The notes under the pieces were generated by a model. The model worked only from the letters and a program-made list of their open reading frames with translations. It searched no databases and was not told where the DNA came from. 64,000 bases of DNA from Angiostrongylus vasorum (Eukaryota; Nematoda; Chromadorea; Rhabditida; Metastrongylidae). The stretch is taken from positions 434,001 to 498,000 of the forward strand of contig JADANN010000114.1 in assembly GCA_018806985.1 (NCBI GenBank), given 5' to 3'. Positions 20,468-30,734 of this stretch are shown one piece after another (within the stretch, counting starts at the first letter, position 1; each line of letters starts with the position of its first letter). Position numbers and translations under genes: made by a program.

Positions 20468-23400
20468 CTAGGACCTATAATGAGCATAAGCTCTATTTGC
20501 TTCGCAAGTTTTATGTAGTTCTTGTTTTGCTTGTATCGTAAGTCCTTCGTTCTTACTGGCCAACAACAATTCGCTAGCTAGGATGTCCCTAAAAGATCGA
20601 GCAGTAATTATAATCTCGTGTTTATTCATCATCACTAATGACTTGTCGTGTTCTAAAAACGAGGGGATCGTTTTTACTACTAGGTCAGCTAACTAAGCAC
20701 TAAACTTATTGGCTACTAAGCTTCCTCAAACTAAGCAGAAAGTATTGGACCAGCTCCATTCTAGGTAAACGTAACGATGGCAGAAATACATCCAGAATTG
20801 CTCAAAAAAGCAACTCTGGATGAAAATGCTTTATCACACCTTGCCTAAGCAACGCTGCAGAAGTTGAACGAGATGCGCTATAATACCCTTCTTCCTCCAA
20901 CGTACTACTCGAATGCCACTAATAAACTACCATGTTTTAAAAATCTGGACAACTATTAGTTGGGAAACCATCGAGAAGCAAGCAACAGCAAGAAATACCT
21001 TCGAATGACTCTTCGTCTCCAGAATTTTAGAAATTCTAAGATATTAAGGTAATACATGTATTTTATAGACAATAATACGCAGATCCTCACTGTGTTTATT
21101 TAGAATAGGAGTTCTTTCTACATTACAGCCTTTCAAATTTCCCGTTCAAAAACGACCGCTGTCTTCATCTCAGCCTGATATTTCAGTAGTTCACTTACCA
21201 CCAATCTAATAATAATTTTAAAAAGCTTACAAGTTTAAGGGACGAACATACTTTAAATGCGTTTCTCCATGCGCAGCCTTTTGTCGACATATGTCGCGCA
21301 TCATCTTCATCGCACGAAATTCTGCTTCAGCTTTTTCAATGGGAAACGGAACTTGATACGTTGTACCACCTACAGTGTATGTAAACATATGTAAAGACTT
21401 ATGTTTCAAGAAAAAGATCATTAGATTGTTCAAGAACCGAACCTCTTGTAACTCCTTGCAATTTCATAAGAGGATGACAATTTTCTATGGCTCTTCTAGC
21501 AATAACAAAAGGATCCAACTCAATATTGCACTGGAATCAGAAGGCTTTGTTAGCCCAATTTCATATGGAAATTATTGATCGGTACTTTGTTTGGAAAGAA
21601 AATCATTGTTGCTACTGATTGACCCACCTTCTCGCTCTCATCAGCTTGCCGCCATGCTTTATATTGCCGACTTTTGATGATCTCTAGAGCTGCATAGACA
21701 TGTTTCTTAGTCGTTTCCTTCGCACCGCTTCTCATGAATACCCGTATCAATTTGTCTATCTAAACTTAAGACAAACATACGTAATCGCCCAGCTTTCAAG
21801 AGATTTACTGTACACTGTGAAATTCTCTGAAAATAGTCATGATAAATGTTGGACACAAAAGCTTGGGAAATTCCACTGTTTTAGCCGGACCCTACGAGTC
21901 TATACACTACATAGATTCCCCATCACTGATCCAGATCCTTACGAATATTGTCTGTTAGACTTTCCGGATATGAAAATGCAAAACAGCAAAGAGCAACCAA
22001 AAGTTCATTGGAAGTGGATCTTTTGGAGTATTCTTAGCTCATTAATTGCCTTCCACTAACATTGTTTTTATTATTACCGACACTTACTGTATGATCTCTG
22101 TAAAACACTGGCGTCTCATCGCTTTTCATCGCTTTTAGAAACAAAAAGTTCCGTTCATCATTCTCATCCAGAGGTTCATGAGCCTATAATGACTAATATT
22201 TGTACAATACACCATATTCTATGCTTTACGTTGAACATCTTAAAGCTGAAATTTTTTAGGGAACATGAGCATCATAAGATGCTTCTAAAAAATAATGCAA
22301 TGATGCCGTAAGTCCCACTATTTCACGATCCAACGAATCAGTGACGTTCAACTTTTTCGTTATTTTAACCTGATCTGATTGACGAAAAACATGGTAATGG
22401 AAACGACCTTATCTGCTTGATAGTAAACCAGATTACGCTTACGAGCGTTTAGATATCAGAATAGTCCCTAATTCCTAAATAGTGAGACAAAAAGATATTG
22501 CGGTGACCCTTGCCTTTTCCAACCCCTCTCCCTCTTCAAGATACTTTATTCCAATGACTTCCTATTTCAGATAAATGAACGTAGTAGTAAGTGCAAGCTA
22601 AAATCTCGACAACTAAGAGCTCTTGTTCATCTCCATACCACCCATTGGTTATTGAGAGATCATTAAAAAGTACTACGGCGCTAACTGTTTGTGATCAAAT
22701 TAGAACCTAATTGATTTTTCAGAATCATTTCCATAGTTAACAAATAATGACCATCAACTCTATAAATGTGTCGCAAGCACATGTTTGCTTGCGTACAAAA
22801 TACCCATACAACACAACAGTTACTGACGTTTCAGCAGCATCGTCTTCTTCAGGTTGGAAGGTTATACTGATACCAGAGATACCCTTCCAGGCTCTGAAGA
22901 AGGCGATACTGCCGAAATGTCAGCTACTGTTGTATTGTATTGTGCTTTTCTATGGAAGTAAATGTATGCCGTTTAACAACTTCGCGATTGCTCAGAAAGA
23001 AAACAACACATTTATAATCCAATGTAAAGGTTAATAGAAAGTCGATCCTGGAAACTATCTCAACTCTATATCGTAAAGTGAAGTGTACGATAAATTCACT
23101 CAAGGTGACAAGTGAAAGTTGACGAGAATTGTTATCACTGGAAGTAGTTAATGGAAATTAGGCATCACCGCTTATGTGTCAAATTGCAATCTCCCCGACA
23201 GAAATCCCAAGAGGACGACGCATTTTTTTTTCCGAAACCAGACAGAGCTCATAGGATTTCACCTTAAAACAAAAACCTAAAAGGACGACTGCAAGATCCT
23301 TGCATATTTCACCCCAAGGATTCAGTTAGCCGAAATAACTCCCTTTAATCCATAGAATAAGATCTTCTAAGGTTTCTTAATGGTTTATTCAAAAGCTAAT

Positions 23401-24069
23401 CTCTGCTAACACTATTCATATAAGCATCGTTACCAATTTTCTATGGTGATTCAGTTGGAAATCAATTATCCCTGGAGTGGAAAAGATCCCAGTTTCGAGC
23501 AATCACAGAAAACAACATTTCACCATGAAAACAATGATTACGGCAACCATGCGACGTATGCGTACAGGGCACGTGTAGCGCAGTGGTTGGAGGTGCCCTG
23601 CAATACACATGGGATCGCTCCTCGTGCCTAGGGCTCACCAAGCCCTCCATTCCCTCCGGAGTCGGCAAACTGGTACCAGACTTGTCTGTGAGGATCACAG
23701 CACTGGCTCGATAACGTCCAACGATGCTTGTGAAGTTGAATTATGAAGCATCGCTCAGGGATTGATCGACTCCGAGAGCTCTACGTTTTTTCTTATTTTA
23801 TACGACGTGCGAGCACATTGGTACAATAAAAGGTCGGAAGTGATGTTAAAAACAAACTGTAATTATTACGGTGATCAATATCTTAAACTGATGATCCATC
23901 CACAGTCGATGTTATTAAGAAAGAACAAGAACTTGTATCTGTTGAAAAAAACCTGCTTAATATCCGTTACTGGTTCTCGAAACAAGCGCGGATCATAACG
24001 AGTTCGAGCACTTCGGGTATTTGAAATCGAACGTGCTAAAGTTAAACACAACGACCACTGAAGCGACAT
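20468..24069 (-). CDS. mrps-7: Mitochondrial ribosomal protein S7 (uS7m), complete, 6 exons
   Basis: Exons on the minus strand: 24069-23953, 22183-22088, 21759-21628, 21530-21443, 21369-21252, 20588-20468; 672 nt, 223 residues (human MRPS7 precursor is 242). The start is basic, free of acidic residues and serine-rich (MSLQWSLCLTLARSISNTRS), fitting a mitochondrial targeting peptide. Then YDPRLFREP, TPVFYRDHT, the uS7 helix SGAKETTKKHVYAALEIIKS, CNIELDPFVIARRAIENC, QGVTRGGTTYQVPFPI, and the conserved C-terminus KTCEANRAYAHYRS. uS7m nucleates the head of the small mitoribosomal subunit on 12S rRNA. Intron 1 (1.8 kb) has absorbed a PLE terminus and a SINE. First recognised gene of the head-to-tail cluster. 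Confidence 0.93.
22790..23060. repeat. PLE terminus, palindromic copy
   Basis: The block ACTGACGTTTCAGCAG (22822-22837) is mirrored by CTGCCGAAATGTCAGCT (22910-22926), forming a hairpin with AGATACCCTTCCAGGCTCTG between. It continues with ATGTATGCCGTTTAACAAC and GTTAATAGAAAGTCGATCC. In intron 1 of mrps-7. Confidence 0.8.
23565..23795 (+). repeat. tRNA-derived SINE (family B)
   Basis: Head GCACGTGTAGCGCAGTGGTT, then GGATCGCTCC, CTCCGGAGTCGGCAAACTGG and the tail AGGGATTGATCGACTCCGAG. In intron 1 of mrps-7. Confidence 0.85.
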
Positions 24070-24085
24070 CTAAATAGGTTCGTGA
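24070..24085 (-). promoter_or_regulatory. Probable trans-splice acceptor of mrps-7
   Basis: Minus-strand CCTATTTAG ends immediately before the mrps-7 ATG, the closest possible spacing for an SL acceptor. Confidence 0.6.
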
Positions 24086-24604
24086 TGAATACCTCTGAAA
24101 AATCGAACTATGCTAAGCAAATAATTGGAAGATCAGAGAAGAGATAATAATGGAACCTTCCTAATCAACATTAGCAGCGGAGCCAATGGGTACAAGAAAC
24201 TGCATCCCTTAGTCTTTTTCCAGCCTAATGAGAAACTATTTGAGATCCCATTTAGTGGACAAACCCAACAAAGTATTTAATGATTTCTCACGGAAAACAG
24301 AAAACTTATCTATAAACACTCCAAGGATAAAATTCCAAGGTTTTGGCTCACCTTGAACACAAATTGTTCTCATGAGAAGTCAGCAAGGTTTGTCCGCTTC
24401 ATATGCAATAAACGATAAAATCAAATCTCGTATTAGTTTTTATTTAAGTGCAAGAATGGAGTCTGCAACGGAAACATAAAGGCACAGCTCACAGCTAAAC
24501 AATAAGTCAGAAGGATCACCGTATTCAACAAGCTTTAAAAAGAAGAAAGATCACTAATAAAAACTGAAAGTGAAACCAAAGACCCGTCAACGGGTAATGA
24601 TTTC

Positions 24605-24960
24605 TTATTTGGTCCTTGAACGGCCCGTCCTCACTGGCTGTGCGAGACCCAGCATAATCACCATTTTTCGGAGAATTCCTAGTTAAGCCATTGTGATTCA
24701 CTGGAATCCCGAGGACAGCCTGGCCAAAGTCTGCACCAGGTCTTCACCACCACAGGCAGTCGCAGCCTTTGTGAATCAAAGGGAGATTTGCCACCATGCG
24801 ACCTTAATACCAGGACGGTGGTGGATCCTGATATTGGTTTACTCTTAGCTAGGCTTCCTGATGGAAACGCTGGACTGCTTCTCAGCTTGGGAGACCCTAT
24901 CGGGGGAACCCACGAACACCTCCCATTCACGATGAGGGGGTAAACGGTTGGGAGGATGAT
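24605..24960 (+). repeat. Family A repeat
   Basis: From CTTGAACGGCCCGTCCTCAC to CGATGAGGGGGTAAACGG. Sits just upstream of mrps-7. Confidence 0.88.
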
Positions 24961-25228
24961 ATCTACTAGAAGAAAAACAACAGTTGAAATTTAGAAAAAC
25001 AGACGAAGAAAGGGTTGATAGATTCGAGGCAAAAGGTTTAGTTCACTTCAACAGGATGTGGTAATAACACAAAACATTTTCGAAAGGAATTCAAAACAAC
25101 TCGAACAATGGAGTGGAAGGTCGGATCAATAGGGCAGCATGCGATTTCCGCGAAAACGCGGGCTTCTTGTTCAAGAACGATGCAGATTTGATAAGTTTCG
25201 AAATGTACTGATTCTATACAACTCATAC

Positions 25229-25413
25229 TACCTCGCAATAAAGTCTTTACTCCCCAAATAAGGTGGACCGGATAATGCGATGGTACGGATGTGCTTTAAA
25301 GTGACAAATTTATGACCGTCCATGAAGAAGAAGTCCCGAAGGCATCTGTCGCAGAACATCATGTATGGTGAACGCAAACGGTCACATTTTTCCACAACAA
25401 ATCTATAACAACG
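25229..25413 (-). CDS. Possible exon of a SNAPC3-like protein
   Basis: After an acceptor (GGGGTTTTATAG, minus) the reading continues FRCYRFVVEKCDRL, SPYMMFCDRC and FFFMDGHKF, a spacing like the C-terminal zinc-binding domain of SNAPC3 ([20 protein letters not shown]), the snRNA-gene activating complex subunit. It ends at an in-frame TAG near 25228 or at one of two donors just before. A second open stretch (25238-25038) follows but I cannot join it convincingly. No upstream exon with the first CxxC pair was found, because the next kilobase is CAA repeats and SINEs. It lies upstream of mrps-7 in the same direction and could be an earlier gene of the cluster or a remnant. Confidence 0.35.
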
Positions 25414-25564
25414 AAATGGTACCCTCGTTCTATAAAACCCCACAGAATGCAAACTGTCGCTGTTAAGCTTGAGCGATGATTCTCTGTTCGGTAAGTGCTA
25501 GCTGATGTAATAATAACTTCTGGAGAATGGATTGTCCGGAAAAAGACCAGTTATTACCACCGGA

Positions 25565-25578
25565 CAACCATGAGTATC

Positions 25579-25651
<73 letters not shown>

Positions 25652-25875
25652 GTCCTGCGTGCAACAACATCGCCGGGTGGGGTTACCTAATTCAAGCGGT
25701 GCTTCGCTGAAGAAGATCCAACTCGATACGACAGCGAAGACACCATATCGAAAAGAAGAACGAGTGCGGTCCATCGAGTCGGATCATCGGCTCTGAGAAA
25801 GACGAACTCTTCGAAACGTCAGCCGAATAAACCTCTTTATCAACCTCGTGTCAGCTGAACACAGAAGTGAGGCAC
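25565..25875 (+). repeat. (CAA)n microsatellite plus PLE-like terminus
   Basis: CAA triplets fill about 25579-25651. Then TTCAAGCGGTGCTTCGCTG, and at 25791-25827 GGCTCTGAGAAAGACGAAC, TCTTCGAAACGTCAGCC, with GGCT and AGCC able to pair around a hammerhead-like core. Ends with AATAAACCTCTTTATCAACC as in the PLE tails. Poly-Gln or poly-Asn readings here are not proteins. Confidence 0.65.
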
Positions 25876-26191
25876 ATCGATCATTCATACCAAGGCTGAA
25901 GAAAAATCGATTCTTGAAGTCCTCAACAATTACTTCACAAATCTAAAACTTCAATAAAACACTGCTGTACGATCCCAGAAAGACCAGTGTTTAAAAATGT
26001 AAGGAGCGACGCACCATGCTGAAGGAAACGCTTTGAAGCTTATCGTCGTAGGGCGCAAAACTGCATTAGGAGCGCACTATTTCCGTCGACTATTAAACTA
26101 AATATTGCCTATAACAGTGGTTATGTATCTACATGGTCCGTCCATCACATCTCATAGAAGTCCCAGCATAAAAAGGATAAGGCTCTTGACG

Positions 26192-26455
26192 TTAATCAAT
26201 CCCTTCGGGATGCGCCATAAACTCGACTTCATCAAGCATCGTTTGAAGGTGACTAAATACATATCTGGCCTTTACAATGACTCGCAGTGGGCTACCGATG
26301 TATCGACCGAGTGCTGCTATCCTCGCGGACAAGTCTGCTACTAATTTGCTGAGCCCAGAAGGATGAGAAGGCTTGGTGAGACTGGGTCGTGGGGATCGAT
26401 CCCATGTGTATAGCAGGGCGTCTCCGACCACTGTACTGCGCGCGCGCTTCGGTAA
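26192..26455 (-). repeat. tRNA-derived SINE (family B)
   Basis: Tail GTTAATCAATCCCTTCGGG at the left, head CCACTGTACTGCGCGCGC at the right. First of three copies in 1.4 kb in alternating orientation. Confidence 0.87.
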
Positions 26456-26904
26456 AACATAAAACAATACAAAAAATCTCTAATATAAAAAATACAAAGG
26501 CGAAAGCCGCCGGTAGCAATATACATCTTCGGATGGCATATGGTGCTTACATTTAGGTACTGTAGATCTACAGAAGACATTTTCAACGAGCAAAACATAC
26601 CATGCCCGGGATCAAGGGTCCAATCAAAACGAGTGGGCACGGGGACGCCGAGTCTCCACATCGCCTGGCCCTCTTATAACCATCTTAGTATCTTCATCAT
26701 CGGACCCGGTGAAGGATACTATTTCCAAGCGAAAACCGTCTACATTACTCAGTGGTTCAACAGCAATGTAAAACAAACCTGTAATTGCATCTTCTTATCC
26801 TTAAGTACTTGTTTGGCTAGCATAGTTTTCCATTCTCATGGTTTTTCCTCATTGTTTGCAATCCATTCAGTTGATATGGCTGGTTATTGCTTGTAATCGT
26901 TGTA

Positions 26905-27170
26905 CCAAGGGTGCGTGTGGCGCAGTTTTTGGAGGCGCACTGCAACACACACATGGAATCGAACGCCGTGCCCATGACCCACCAGGCCCTCCATCCCCCC
27001 GGGGTCGGCAAATTGGTACCAGACTTGTCCGGGAGGATAGCAGCACTGGCTCGATACATCAGTAGAGTGATTGTAAAGGTCAGATATGCATTCAATCACC
27101 CCCAACGATGCTTGCTGAAGTCGAATGCATGGCGCATCCCTGAGGGATTGATCAACACTGGGAGCTTTAC
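26905..27170 (+). repeat. tRNA-derived SINE (family B)
   Basis: Head GGGTGCGTGTGGCGCAG, tail ATCCCTGAGGGATTGATCAA; a short deletion after TCGATACATCAGTAG. Confidence 0.87.
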
Positions 27171-27309
27171 CTTTTTATCTTTTGTATTTTACATCATCAT
27201 TCATTGCACATTTACTTTACGCCAATATTTATTCACATTCTACATATTTTTCATCATTTGACTTCTTTATTTTGCATTATATTTCTACCCCTCTATCACA
27301 CCATATAAA

Positions 27310-27592
27310 AGGATAGTGCTCTCGGCGTTGATCAATTCCTGAGGGATGCGCCATGCATTCGACTTCATTAAGCATCGTTTGGAGGTCATTGAGTGCACAT
27401 ATGACCTCTACAATGACTCGCGGTGGCCTACCGATGTATCGAACCAGTGCTGCTACCCTCCCAAACAAGTCTGGTACCAATTCGTCCACCCCGGAGAGAT
27501 GGAAGGCCCGGTGGGTCATGGGAGCGGAGGTCGATTCCACGTGTGTGTTGAACGGCGCCTCTGACCACTGCACCACACGTGCCCTATCACAT
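27310..27592 (-). repeat. tRNA-derived SINE (family B)
   Basis: Tail TTGATCAATTCCTGAGGG left, head TGACCACTGCACCACACGTG right. Full length. Confidence 0.88.
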
Positions 27593-27699
27593 CGTATACC
27601 AGAAGTAATTGTCCACCACACAAGTAGGATACGGTAATAGACAGAGTAGCTTATTCTAAAGAAGCATTATAGACGGTATTATTTCTTTTACAAAGAAAT

Positions 27700-28309
27700 T
27701 ATAGAATAGTGTGGATAATTCTTGAAAAAATATGCAGGAATAAATTGATTGGCAGCAGACTTCAATGGTTGAGTTTCATTGTTGCGACGAGAGGTGTTGT
27801 TCTCTGTGTTGGACTTCGATATAAACCGGAAGATGTTCTATTTTCTAGCTGAATTAGTCAAATTGGAGACATTTTCAAGTATTTTGCTCGAGTACTCGGT
27901 TAAAATTAAACCTTTTTCAATAAACCCGCCGTCGTCGAAGAGAAACGTGATGGGAATGCGGCAAGACTACGTGTGGTCGGTGACCGTTGGTCGGCTACCC
28001 ATGATGTCTACATGAAAGCGTCCCTGTGGTGGGTATAAATCTCGGAACTTCACCCAAGAAAAGTCTGATCAAGCAGCAAGACACTAAAATTGAAGTTTTT
28101 TTGTGTCTGTTCCAAATGTGCACCAAAGCTCTCCGCTCCGTGCGTGAAAGTTTGGCCAACCACGGTGACGTTGCACTGGAAAGTCTATTGAATAGTAAAA
28201 ATCGGTTCCTATGTAACGGGTCACAGCACAAGAGTATGAAGAGCGTTCGAGAAAGCGAATAATAGCGGGGAGCCGTTTGTGGAGTACCTCAAACTTTGGT
28301 AATTAAACC
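27700..28309 (-). pseudogene. Retrocopy of a trans-spliced mRNA carrying an SL1-like leader
   Basis: On the minus strand the segment starts at 28309 with a 22-nt stretch equal to nematode SL1 except one base (position 13, C to A), followed at once by GTACTCCACAAACGG. That junction is where a 3' splice acceptor (TTCACAG|GTACTC) occurs in the related sequence at 28516, so the leader has replaced the acceptor, as in a reverse-transcribed mature mRNA. No intron-like splice sites are seen after it. The body reads SPWLAKLSRTERRALVHIWN near 28140, which could be a globin-type first helix, but stops and frameshifts follow and I do not claim the family. The 3' limit is a guess. Confidence 0.6.
28288..28309 (-). 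other. SL1-like spliced-leader footprint
   Basis: 22 of 22 positions align with SL1 (starts GGTTTAATTACC, ends AAGTTTGAG) with one mismatch. No Sm-site (AATTTTTGG) or SL RNA body follows, so this is a leader joined to an mRNA copy, not an SL RNA gene. Confidence 0.8.
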
Positions 28310-28438
28310 TTTATTCACACATATGTATACTATTTAAGTAACAATGCAATGAGGCACAACAAACTACAAATAAGGTGGTTCAGTGGATTTCTTCTTCTTT
28401 CTAATAAAATGCCTTAACAATAATGCATGCATCAATGT

Positions 28439-28516
28439 AATGGCTCACAGCACAAGAGTATGAAGAGCGTTCGAGGGAGCGAATAATAGTGGAGAGCCGT
28501 TTGTAGAGTACCTGTG
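28439..28516 (-). other. Second copy of the retrocopy's first 78 nt, behind a splice acceptor
   Basis: About 78 nt at roughly 90% identity to 28208-28287, preceded on the minus strand by GTTCACAG instead of the leader. The two copies diverge after CATTACAT. Confidence 0.6.
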
Positions 28517-28754
28517 AACGACGAGAGCATCGAACTCATGTCAACACATATGCGAAAATCAACGATAACATTAACGTAATAACGATGCAAGAGCTAACGA
28601 TTACAATTCCTATCACTACGACCTGAGCAAATGAATCTGTAAGGAAAGATCAATCGGGAGAGGTGCAATGATGGAGCTGGCGACGGCGCTCACCAAGGAG
28701 TCGCCTGGCCAAATGCCGGTGGCGGTAGGCGTGGCTGCGTCCCAGCGAGCGGCT

Positions 28755-28990
28755 TACCCATTGGCCATAACTGGACATAGACGCAGGATACGCACGCGTC
28801 GGTGTAGTAACGCGATCTCCATCGACCCATAGGATGGATTGATTAGGTGGATAGAGAATTCTCTATCTGTAAAGGGATTCATGCCCATTGACCCGAACGG
28901 GACATAGACGCAAAGTACGCACGCGTCGTTGTAGTAACGCGGTCTCCATCGACCCATGGGATGCATTGATTAGGTAGATAGAGAATTTCG
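28755..28990. repeat. Two-copy tandem repeat, about 130-bp period
   Basis: Units at about 28758-28865 and 28886-28990 share GGACATAGACGCA, TACGCACGCGTCG, TGTAGTAACGCG, TCTCCATCGACCCAT and TTGATTAGGT.GATAGAGAA. Confidence 0.8.
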
Positions 28991-29289
28991 AGGATTGATA
29001 GAGGAGTTCTCTGTATCCTATGCAACTATATTTCTTACGAAATAATTTAAAAAGATGCACTCGTAAAGATCGGAAAAAGAATGAGAAAAAAATAATTCAA
29101 ACTCTATTCCATTTTTTCCTCTCTACCTTATTACCTTTTACCTTTTTAATCACTTTTAATGAGCGAATATAGCGCAGTGGTTATGAATGTTCTGCTGTTC
29201 ACATTTTTTGCAATTCGATGCAATCCATCGTATCTATGCATTCTTCTCATCTCTACCATAATGTTCACTCATCACTCAGAAGTTCTCAA

Positions 29290-29530
29290 AGGGCGCGTGT
29301 GGCGCAGTGGTCGGAGGTGCCCTGCAACACATACGTGGAATCGATCCCAGCGCCCATGGCCCACCAAGCCCTCCATCGCTCTGGGGTCGGCAAATTGGTA
29401 CCAGACTTGTCTGCCGCGAGTCATTGTTAAGGCCAGACATACATTCAGTCATCTTCAAACGATGCTTAATGAAGTCGAATGCATGGCGCATCTCTCAGGG
29501 GGTTGGTCAACGCCGAGAGCTCTGTGCTTT
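29290..29530 (+). repeat. tRNA-derived SINE (family B)
   Basis: Head GGGCGCGTGTGGCGCAGTGG, tail ATGGCGCATCTCTCAGGG, with an internal deletion after CAGACTTGTCTG. A short head fragment (ATATAGCGCAGTGGTTATG) lies 120 bp to the left. Confidence 0.87.
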
Positions 29531-30069
29531 TTTATCTATCCAGAAGTTCTCATTATGGCTCGTTGAGTAATTTCCAAAGTTACTCGTTAATAAACAGCCA
29601 TTTAAGTAATTTGTAAATCTGTTATTAATGTTTGAAGTAAGGAAGAGCCAGACATATAATCAGCATGACGGTACGAGAACAAGATGATGTCATATCTTAG
29701 AGTTATTCGAAAACTACGGTATCGATGATAGCAAGTGGAAGGAGAAGCGTTGAAAGGGTGGGGGTGAGTCCGTCTCATATCTATCTGCTCGCTCAACTCA
29801 GTGATCTGCACTCATCGTCCTTCATCAGCTGTTTGCTTAGGATATTCTAACTCCTTCTAATTAGTAATGGCTCATATTTAATTTTTTTACTAATCAATGA
29901 CCTGTTTGAATGTTTGCAATTCTACCTCACCCTTGATCTAAGCCATCAGTCTTATGAACAAAAAGCATCAGATTCAGTCGCTTCAAATATTACTCATTTA
30001 TTGAACTTTGTGCATTCTGCGCTCTTGGGTTCAAACACACCTTATGAAATCTACATCTTTTTCCAGAGA

Positions 30070-30214
30070 ATGCCTCGACCCGAGTTGGTCATCGCCTTCA
30101 TCGTCATCATCTTTATAGAATTTCGTAGTTCATACGGAAACCCGTACCAAAAACCGAACAAGCACAACAAAACATTGAGGTTTTCGGCGAAGCACGATGC
30201 ATTCACACAACAAG
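30070..30214 (+). CDS. First exon of a secreted protein (signal peptide), gene not resolved
   Basis: ATG lies 3 nt after a strong acceptor (TTTTTCCAG). The reading MPRPELVIAFIVIIFIEF is a good signal peptide, followed by SSYGNPYQKPNKHNKTLRF and ending at a CAAG|GTGCGT donor in phase 1. It could be the first exon of the GILT-like gene whose exons appear 6 and 9 kb downstream, but no exon with the GILT active site was found between, so the link is a guess. Confidence 0.5.
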
Positions 30215-30730
30215 GTGCGTTAATGTGAACGTAGGTTTTCCGATTGTTGCTTTTTTTGTTTTGTTTTCAATCAGCAGAAGGATGCTGAAGCTGCTGCGTT
30301 GTATCGTTCCATGCCACTTTACCCTTAGCTGATTGGATCGGCTTGTTCGATCCTCACCGATTCTACTTTAAACACTGTTTCACAAACCTACAAAAAATCA
30401 AGCTATCAGCGGTAAAGTTTCGTTCACCTATGAAAGAGAAGTGATTTGTTCACGAATGGAATGTCGGAAGTCACTGTAGAGCTCGATTTCAGTGAAGGTG
30501 GTGTAGAGCATTTGATGGCATTTATCAACATTGTAAAAGCTCTGTGGTCATAAGAAGATTACATCATATTTCTTGCTTTCACCCACTTGGTCGTAAAAAG
30601 TTACTTTTTTTCGGAGACAAGAGACTCGCAGTTGGAAACTGAGTTGAACAAAAACAAGAAATTCATGAGGGATACTGCATGATGATTGTATGAATTATGT
30701 CCACACATTGTTTACATTTATGTTCTGCCT
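30215..30730. other. Intron-like or intergenic, nothing recognised
   Basis: T-rich start, no repeat family member and no convincing exon. Confidence 0.35.
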
Positions 30731-30734
30731 ACTA

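Noticed and set aside
21700..22059. Plus-strand ORF of 119 codons
   Set aside because: Antisense to the mrps-7 intron and exon 3; the minus-strand exons have splice sites and clear homology.
25495..25796. Poly-Gln, poly-Asn and poly-Cys ORFs
   Set aside because: All three frames of one CAA array; the same array is followed by a PLE-like terminus.
27995..28231. Globin gene on the minus strand
   Set aside because: Only one helix-like stretch (LSRTERRALVHIW) fits; stops and frameshifts follow and there is no heme-pocket histidine in context.
28288..28309. SL RNA gene
   Set aside because: The leader is not followed by an Sm-binding site or SL RNA stem-loops, and the downstream sequence has a copy behind a splice acceptor.
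29159..29566. Plus-strand ORF of 135 codons
   Set aside because: Runs through a family B SINE.
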